From Caviibacterium pharyngocola (lineage in GTDB: Bacteria > Pseudomonadota > Gammaproteobacteria > Enterobacterales > Pasteurellaceae), in NCBI RefSeq assembly GCF_002795405.1, contig NZ_PHGZ01000003.1:1-64000 (forward strand): DNA of 64,000 nucleotides, in the 5' to 3' direction. A model generated the notes under the pieces. It had not been told where the DNA came from. It saw only the letters and a program-made list of their open reading frames with translations, and made no database searches. The position numbers were made by a program, and so were the translations under genes. This document shows, one piece after another, positions 57,963-64,000 of this stretch. Position 1 is the stretch's first letter. Every line of letters starts with the position of its first letter.

Positions 57963-58811
57963 ATGAATAATTCAATCGGAACTTTGTATATCGTCGCCAC
58001 ACCAATCGGAAATCTGCAGGATATTACCCAGCGCGCACTGGAAACTTTTGCGCAAGTGGATTTAATTGCGGCGGAAGATACGCGTCACAGCGGGTTGTTA
58101 TTAAGTCATTACGGTATCAAAAAGCCGTTTTTCGCTTTACACGATCATAATGAACAGCAAAAAGCCGGCTTGCTCGTGGAAAAATTGCGGCAAGGTACGA
58201 ATATCGCCTTGATTTCCGATGCCGGTACGCCGTTAATTAGCGATCCGGGGTTTCATTTGGTCAGACAATGTCGCCAAGCGGGAATTAAAATCGTGCCGTT
58301 GCCGGGCGCTTGTGCGGCAATTACCGCACTGTGCGCGTCGGGTATTGCATCCGATCGGTTTTGTTTTGAAGGATTTTTACCGGCAAAAAGCAAAGCGCGC
58401 CGCGATAAATTGGAAAATCTCGCGCAAGAAGACCGCACTTTGATTTTTTATGAATCCACTCATCGTATTTTAGATTGCTTGGCAGATATTGAAGCGGTTT
58501 TCAGCGCGGATCGTTATGTTGTTTTGGCGCGTGAAATCACCAAAACTTGGGAAACCATTCACGGTGATCTCGTCGGGCTTTTGCGCCAGTGGGTTGCGGA
58601 GGATCCGAATCGCACCAAAGGCGAAATGGTGTTGATTATTGAAGGGCTGCCGCAAAAGCAAGAAACGGAATTTTCCGCGCAAGCAGTGAAAGCCTTAACC
58701 TTAATTGCGCAAGAATTGCCGTTGAAAAAAGCGGCGGCAATCGTCGCCGAACTTTACGGTTATAAGAAAAACGCGTTATATCAATTTGCATTGGAAAAAA
58801 ATAAAGATTAA
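57963..58811 (+). CDS. rsmI: 16S rRNA 2'-O-ribose C1402 methyltransferase
   Basis: 282 residues, tetrapyrrole-methylase fold: [44 protein letters not shown], and [15 protein letters not shown]. It methylates the ribose of C1402 in the decoding centre. Conserved divergent neighbour of lpoA. The SD is weak, AAGAAG. Confidence 0.94.
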   Translation: MNNSIGTLYIVATPIGNLQDITQRALETFAQVDLIAAEDTRHSGLLLSHYGIKKPFFALHDHNEQQKAGLLVEKLRQGTNIALISDAGTPLISDPGFHLVRQCRQAGIKIVPLPGACAAITALCASGIASDRFCFEGFLPAKSKARRDKLENLAQEDRTLIFYESTHRILDCLADIEAVFSADRYVVLAREITKTWETIHGDLVGLLRQWVAEDPNRTKGEMVLIIEGLPQKQETEFSAQAVKALTLIAQELPLKKAAAIVAELYGYKKNALYQFALEKNKD

Positions 58812-58909
58812 TAATCTTGGACATAGCGCCTATTTTTATGAAAAAAGGTTATATAAAGGCGGCGATTTGTGTATAATTGCGCCTAATTTAGTTTTAAGAG
58901 GAAAACGTA

Positions 58910-59533
58910 ATGAGTCAGTTTTTCTATGTTCATCCCGAAAATCCGCAACCGCGTTTAATTAATCAAGCCGTTGAAATTTTACGCAACGGCGGCGTGATCG
59001 TTTATCCGACGGATTCCGGCTATGCGTTGGGATGTTCGGTGGGCGATAAACACGCAATGGATCGAATCGTACAAATTCGTCGCTTGCCGGAAAATCATAA
59101 TTTTACTTTGGTTTGCAGCGATTTATCCGAATTATCGACTTATTCGGTGGTGAGTAATACTGCATATCGATTGATTAAAAATAATACGCCGGGACGTTAT
59201 ACTTTTATTCTGACGGCAACCAAAGAATTACCGCGTCGTTTAATGACGTCCAAACGCAAAACCATCGGGATTCGCGTGCCGGATAATCGCATTGCCTTGG
59301 CGTTGTTGGACGCTTTGGGCGAACCGATTTTATCTTGCTCGTTGATGTTACCGGGCGAAGAACATATTACTCAATCGGATCCGGAAGAAATCCGTGATCA
59401 TTTGGAACGCCAAGTGGATTTAATTATTCACGGCGGTTATTTAGGTCAAGAACCGACGACGGTGGTGGATTTAACCGAAGACACACCGGTGATTTTACGC
59501 GAAGGCAGCGGAGAAACTGCGCCGTTCGTCTAA
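58910..59533 (+). CDS. yciO: YrdC/Sua5-fold protein, YciO type
   Basis: 207 residues. YrdC-domain motifs: GGVIVYPTDSGYALGCSVGDKHAMDRI (nucleotide site), KRKTIGIRVPDNRIALALL and PTTVVDLTEDTPVILREGSG. Length and sequence match YciO rather than the slightly shorter TsaC. TsaC makes threonylcarbamoyl-AMP for t6A tRNA; the role of YciO is less settled, with weak or separate activity reported. SD is AGAGGAAA. Confidence 0.88.
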   Translation: MSQFFYVHPENPQPRLINQAVEILRNGGVIVYPTDSGYALGCSVGDKHAMDRIVQIRRLPENHNFTLVCSDLSELSTYSVVSNTAYRLIKNNTPGRYTFILTATKELPRRLMTSKRKTIGIRVPDNRIALALLDALGEPILSCSLMLPGEEHITQSDPEEIRDHLERQVDLIIHGGYLGQEPTTVVDLTEDTPVILREGSGETAPFV

Positions 59534-59576
59534 TTTTAACAGCTAAGACGCTTGTGAAAGCGACAACAGAGGAAAT

Positions 59577-60563
59577 ATGAAAGAAAAAACCACAAACACG
59601 CGCGAAACGAAATCTTATTCTACGTCTAAATCCGTAGCGCAAGGGAAAAGCTCCGCCACGGGAAATAAAGCAAATACGCCGATTAATGCGAATAAAGCGG
59701 CGGCAGACGGGGAAAAATTACAGAAAGTGCTGGCGCGCGCCGGTCAAGGCTCGCGCCGCGAGATTGAAGCAATGATTGCCGAAAATCGCGTCAGTGTGGA
59801 CGGAAAAATCGCCGCATTGGGCGATCGCATTGATGTGCATTCCGGCGTTAAAGTGCGTATTGACGGGCATTTGGTCAATTTAACCCAAGCGCAAAAAGAA
59901 GTTTGTCGCGTGTTGATGTACTACAAACCGGAAGGCGAGCTTTGTACGCGGCGGGATCCGGAAGGACGCGCCACGGTATTCGATCGTTTACCGCGTTTAA
60001 CCGGTTCGCGTTGGATTGCGGTAGGACGGTTGGATATTAACACCTCCGGTTTACTTCTATTTACCACCGATGGTGAATTAGCGAATCGCTTAATGCATCC
60101 GAGCCGTGAAGTGGAACGGGAATATTCGGTGCGCGTTTTCGGTCAAGTGGATGACGCGATGATCAACCGATTGAAAAAAGGTGTGCAGTTGGAAGACGGT
60201 CCGGCGAATTTTAAAGCGATTAAAGCGGTCGGCGGACAGGGCATCAACCAATGGTTTGACGTCACGTTAATGGAAGGACGCAATCGCGAAGTGCGCCGTT
60301 TGTGGGAATCGCAAGGTATTCAAGTCAGCCGTTTGATTCGCATTCGTTACGGCAATATTAAATTAATGAAATCCTTACCGCGCGGCGGTTGGGAAGAAAT
60401 GGATTTGGCGAATGTCAATTATTTGCGCGAATTGGTCGGCTTGCCGCCGGAAACGGAAAGCAAGTTGGATGTGACCAAACAACGCCGCCGTCCGAAAACC
60501 GGACAAATCCGTAAAGCGGTGAAACGTTATACGGAATTAAATAAACGTTATAAAAAAGCCTAA
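59577..60563 (+). CDS. rluB: 23S rRNA pseudouridine-2605 synthase RluB
   Basis: 328 residues: a low-complexity basic N-terminus (about 1-40), the S4 domain ([22 protein letters not shown]), then the pseudouridine synthase domain with catalytic Asp in [15 protein letters not shown] and [15 protein letters not shown]. RluB makes pseudouridine 2605 in 23S rRNA. The basic tail ([16 protein letters not shown]) fits RluB rather than RluE or RsuA. 43 bases after yciO, the same order as in enteric bacteria. Confidence 0.92.
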   Translation: MKEKTTNTRETKSYSTSKSVAQGKSSATGNKANTPINANKAAADGEKLQKVLARAGQGSRREIEAMIAENRVSVDGKIAALGDRIDVHSGVKVRIDGHLVNLTQAQKEVCRVLMYYKPEGELCTRRDPEGRATVFDRLPRLTGSRWIAVGRLDINTSGLLLFTTDGELANRLMHPSREVEREYSVRVFGQVDDAMINRLKKGVQLEDGPANFKAIKAVGGQGINQWFDVTLMEGRNREVRRLWESQGIQVSRLIRIRYGNIKLMKSLPRGGWEEMDLANVNYLRELVGLPPETESKLDVTKQRRRPKTGQIRKAVKRYTELNKRYKKA

Positions 60564-60569
60564 AAACAC

Positions 60570-60604
60570 ACCGCACTTTAAGTTTTTCAACGAAAAAGTG
60601 CGGT
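60570..60604 (+). terminator. USS-pair terminator between rluB and cysB
   Basis: ACCGCACTTT / AAAGTGCGGT with a 15-base loop, just beyond the rluB stop codon and 19 bases before cysB. Confidence 0.65.
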
Positions 60605-60613
60605 TAATTTTGA

Positions 60614-61594
<981 letters not shown>

Positions 61595-61711
61595 TCGGAT
61601 TCGTTAATATTTTCGCCTCGGATAAAAAGGAACCCGATAAAAAGGGTGTGTTTTGTGCGAAAATATGATAAAACTACGGCTTATTTTTTATTACTTCTTA
61701 TAGGAAACAGT

Positions 61712-62539
61712 ATGTCAAACTTACAAAATATCATTGAAGCGGCATTTGAACGTCGCGCCGAAATTACGCCAAAAACCGTTGATGCCGAAACTCGCGCGGC
61801 GATCGAACAAGTTATCGAGGGTTTAGATAGCGGTAAATATCGTGTTGCCGAAAAAATCGACGGTGAATGGGTGACACACCAATGGTTGAAAAAAGCGGTG
61901 CTTTTATCTTTCCGCATTAACGACAACCAAGTGATCGACGGTGCGGAAACCAAATATTACGACAAAGTGCCGTTGAAATTCGCCGATTACGATGAAGCGC
62001 GTTTCCAACAAGAAGGTTTCCGCGTAGTGCCTTCCGCAACCGTGCGTAAAGGTGCTTATATTTCTAAAAATGCGGTATTAATGCCGTCTTATGTGAATAT
62101 CGGCGCTTATGTGGGCGAAGGTACGATGGTGGATACTTGGGCGACCGTAGGTTCTTGCGCGCAAATCGGTAAAAACGTGCATTTATCCGGCGGTGTGGGT
62201 ATCGGCGGTGTGTTAGAACCGTTACAAGCGAATCCGACCATTATCGGCGATAACTGTTTCATCGGCGCGCGTTCCGAAGTGGTGGAAGGCGTGATCGTGG
62301 AAGACGGTTGCGTAATTTCAATGGGCGTATTTATCGGTCAAAGCACCAAAATTTATGATCGCGAAACCGGCGAAATCTTCTACGGCCGCGTACCGGCGGG
62401 TTCCGTGGTGGTTTCCGGCAGCCTACCGTCTAAAGATGGCAAATACAGCTTATATTGCGCCGTGATCGTGAAAAAAGTGGATGCCAAAACCCTTGGTAAA
62501 GTCGGTATCAACGAATTATTGCGTACTATCGACGAATAA
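61712..62539 (+). CDS. dapD: 2,3,4,5-tetrahydropyridine-2,6-dicarboxylate N-succinyltransferase
   Basis: 275 residues from [20 protein letters not shown] with TAGGAAA upstream; the frame extends upstream but that part is leader. A left-handed beta helix of hexapeptide repeats ([20 protein letters not shown] to [12 protein letters not shown]). It makes N-succinyl-2-amino-6-ketopimelate in diaminopimelate synthesis, the pathway that also uses dapB at 20.7 kb. Confidence 0.96.
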   Translation: MSNLQNIIEAAFERRAEITPKTVDAETRAAIEQVIEGLDSGKYRVAEKIDGEWVTHQWLKKAVLLSFRINDNQVIDGAETKYYDKVPLKFADYDEARFQQEGFRVVPSATVRKGAYISKNAVLMPSYVNIGAYVGEGTMVDTWATVGSCAQIGKNVHLSGGVGIGGVLEPLQANPTIIGDNCFIGARSEVVEGVIVEDGCVISMGVFIGQSTKIYDRETGEIFYGRVPAGSVVVSGSLPSKDGKYSLYCAVIVKKVDAKTLGKVGINELLRTIDE

Positions 62540-62554
62540 TCTGTCAATTTCTGA

Positions 62555-62589
62555 AAAAGCCGAATTGCCTGATGCTGTTCGGCTTTTTT
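62555..62589 (+). terminator. Terminator of dapD
   Basis: Stem AAAAGCCGAA / TTCGGCTTTT with a T-run, 16 bases after the dapD stop codon. The next gene's SD lies just beyond. Confidence 0.85.
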
Positions 62590-62606
62590 ATTTTAGGGAA
62601 AGAAAC

Positions 62607-63083
62607 GTGAGTAAAAATATATTGGTCAGCGCCTGTTTATTGGGCGAAAACGTGAAATATTCCGGCGGCAATAATTTTTCCTCAAAATTGACCGCACTTT
62701 TACGCCGATACGACGTAAATATCATCCCGATTTGTCCCGAAGTGCTGGGCGGATTGCCGATTCCGCGTTTGCCGGCGGAAATTATTGCTGCCGATATCAT
62801 TGATTGTAACGGACAATCCGTTCTAGCCGAATTTCAACGTGGCGCCGACGCTGTATTACAACGGGCGAAACAAACGCATTGCCGAATTGCCGTATTAAAA
62901 GAAAACAGCCCGTCTTGCGGCAGTCGATTTATTTATGACGGCACTTTTAGCGGCACTTTAATCGAAGGCGAAGGATTGACCACGCAATTATTACGTCGGC
63001 ATCATATCGAGGTTTTTTCCGAATTGAATTTGGCGGAATTGGAAAATCGTTTGAAAAAAGAATACCAAGATGAGGAAAAATAA
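62607..63083 (+). CDS. DUF523 family protein
   Basis: 158 residues starting at GTG 62607, with AGGGAAAG 7 bases before; the longer open frame upstream runs through the dapD terminator and is not credible. Conserved blocks are LVSACLLGENVKYSGGNN, CPEVLGGLPIPRLPAEI and KENSPSCGSRFIYDGTFSG, with three cysteines that may bind a cluster or act in sulfur transfer. Some family members are linked to desulfuration of thiouracil; a specific function is not assigned. Confidence 0.87.
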   Translation: MSKNILVSACLLGENVKYSGGNNFSSKLTALLRRYDVNIIPICPEVLGGLPIPRLPAEIIAADIIDCNGQSVLAEFQRGADAVLQRAKQTHCRIAVLKENSPSCGSRFIYDGTFSGTLIEGEGLTTQLLRRHHIEVFSELNLAELENRLKKEYQDEEK

Positions 63084-63114
63084 CGTCGGAAAGGGGGACT
63101 TTCCGACCATCGAA

Positions 63115-63930
63115 TTAGCAATATTGCTGCAAAATTTGTGCGATACCGTCGTCATCGTTGCTTAATGTGACTAATTTCGCTTGTCGCTTCACTTCTTCTT
63201 CCGCATTGCCCATCGCCACGCCTAAGCCGACGGCATTAAGCATACTGATGTCATTATGATTATCACCGAAAGCAATTACGTTTTCCGGACTGATTTGCCA
63301 AAGGGCTAACAGATCTTTCAACCGTCCGCCTTTGCTATTGCCGTTTTTCGCCACATCCACGCGATCGATCCAAGACCATTCGCAGCTAAATTGATCCGTC
63401 GGTAACTCGGCAACCGCTTGTTCCATTACGCTGCGCTGCGGATGACTGATAACGAATTTCCAAATAATTTCGTCTTCGCGTCGAATCAACTGTTCGAAAC
63501 TGTCTAATTGGCGTAAATTCGGGCGAATTTGTTCCGGGCAATGTTGCACCCACGCACTGAATTTTTGCATATGTTCGTTAATTTGTAGAAAATTCATCGC
63601 ATCGCGCGAATACATTAACAAATGCGTTTGATATTTTTCCGCCACTTTTACCACTTGCAAAGCTTGTGCTTTGGAAAGCGGATTTGCCAGTGGCATCGAA
63701 TTCGTTGCGGTGTCGTAAAGATAAGTGCCGTTACAACAAATAATCGGCGTATCCAGCTGTAATTCGTAATGATAAGGGCGCGCGGCGGTGTGATGACGAC
63801 CGGTCACTAAAACGACTTTAATGCCTTTTTCTACAAGACGTCGAATCGCCTGTTTACTGGAAGGCAGAATTTGTCCCTGACTATTTAATAACGTGCCGTC
63901 AAGGTCGAAGGCAACCACTTGATAGGTCAT
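63115..63930 (-). CDS. Cof-type HAD phosphatase (YidA/YbhA-like)
   Basis: 271 residues. HAD motif I AFDLDGTLLNSQG, motif II VTGRH, motif III Lys in NGNSKGGRL and motif IV FGDNHNDISML, with the C2 cap between II and III. This subfamily dephosphorylates sugar phosphates and nucleotides with broad specificity. The substrate is unknown. No SD clearly stronger than AAGGAAAT. Transcribed toward the DUF523 gene. Confidence 0.88.
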   Translation of the reverse strand: MTYQVVAFDLDGTLLNSQGQILPSSKQAIRRLVEKGIKVVLVTGRHHTAARPYHYELQLDTPIICCNGTYLYDTATNSMPLANPLSKAQALQVVKVAEKYQTHLLMYSRDAMNFLQINEHMQKFSAWVQHCPEQIRPNLRQLDSFEQLIRREDEIIWKFVISHPQRSVMEQAVAELPTDQFSCEWSWIDRVDVAKNGNSKGGRLKDLLALWQISPENVIAFGDNHNDISMLNAVGLGVAMGNAEEEVKRQAKLVTLSNDDDGIAQILQQYC

Positions 63931-64000
63931 AGATTTCCTTATTAACGATAGAATTTAACCGAATTATAGAGATTTTGGGCGATAAAAGAAATAAACCGCA

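Noticed and set aside
62481-62606. N-terminal extension of the DUF523 gene overlapping dapD
   Set aside because: It runs through the dapD end and terminator; the GTG at 62607 with AGGGAAAG gives the normal family start.

Overview
This window is a stretch of chromosome from a gammaproteobacterium of the family Pasteurellaceae. The strongest sign is the very frequent 9-mer AAGTGCGGT / ACCGCACTT, the Haemophilus-type DNA uptake signal sequence (USS). It is scattered through genes and is often paired head to head between genes, where it forms terminator hairpins. Protein sequences (IlvIH, PtsHI-Crr, AceEF-Lpd, FtsH, NrdAB, LpoA/YraN/DiaA/DolP) look like Haemophilus, Pasteurella, Aggregatibacter or Basfia. 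I cannot fix the genus from sequence alone. No phage, CRISPR array or intact insertion sequence is visible.

Layout. 0-5 kb: htrA protease, zapG, ycaO, yegP, a methyltransferase divergent from gloB. 6-9 kb: hemA, purU, hns. 9-13.3 kb: a lysine riboswitch in front of an NhaC-family transporter (probable lysine importer LysW), then ilvIH. 13.4-17.3 kb: a SET-type sugar exporter and two tandem TyrP-type aromatic amino acid permeases, each with a TyrR-like box over its promoter. 17.5-21.5 kb: ribH-nusB-thiL-pgpA-lysE-family-dapB. 21.5-26.6 kb: the class Ia ribonucleotide reductase operon nrdA-[SLATT gene]-nrdB-[hydrolase]-yfaE, with paired NrdR boxes. 26.8-35 kb: ycbX, dacB, greA, yhbY, rlmE, ftsH, two tRNA-Gly genes, orn, rsgA. 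35.2-44.6 kb: ptsHI-crr and the pyruvate dehydrogenase operon aceEF-lpdA. 44.7-51.5 kb: an NlpC/P60 lipoprotein, a LexA-box-controlled UmuD-like protein that lacks its catalytic residues, sstT, a frameshifted modF, qmcA-nfeD, a quinone reductase-like flavoprotein and a TorD-family chaperone. 51.6-64 kb: folP-glmM, sixA, the envelope/replication cluster lpoA-yraN-diaA-dolP, rsmI, yciO, rluB, cysB, dapD, a DUF523 gene and a Cof-type HAD phosphatase.

Most of the window is core metabolism and ordinary. The parts worth a second look are: (1) an AT-rich gene for a SLATT-type membrane protein lodged between nrdA and nrdB; (2) the SOS-type UmuD-like gene, with two perfect LexA boxes but Asn and Tyr where the Ser/Lys dyad should be; (3) a MITE-like element carrying a REP-like palindrome at 54.4 kb that appears to have split a terminator hairpin, with a second partial copy at the left edge of the window; (4) REP-like palindromes in both spacers of the pyruvate dehydrogenase operon; (5) structured leaders before the NhaC transporter gene, sstT and greA; (6) the modF frameshift, best explained by loss of one copy of a 4-bp tandem repeat.
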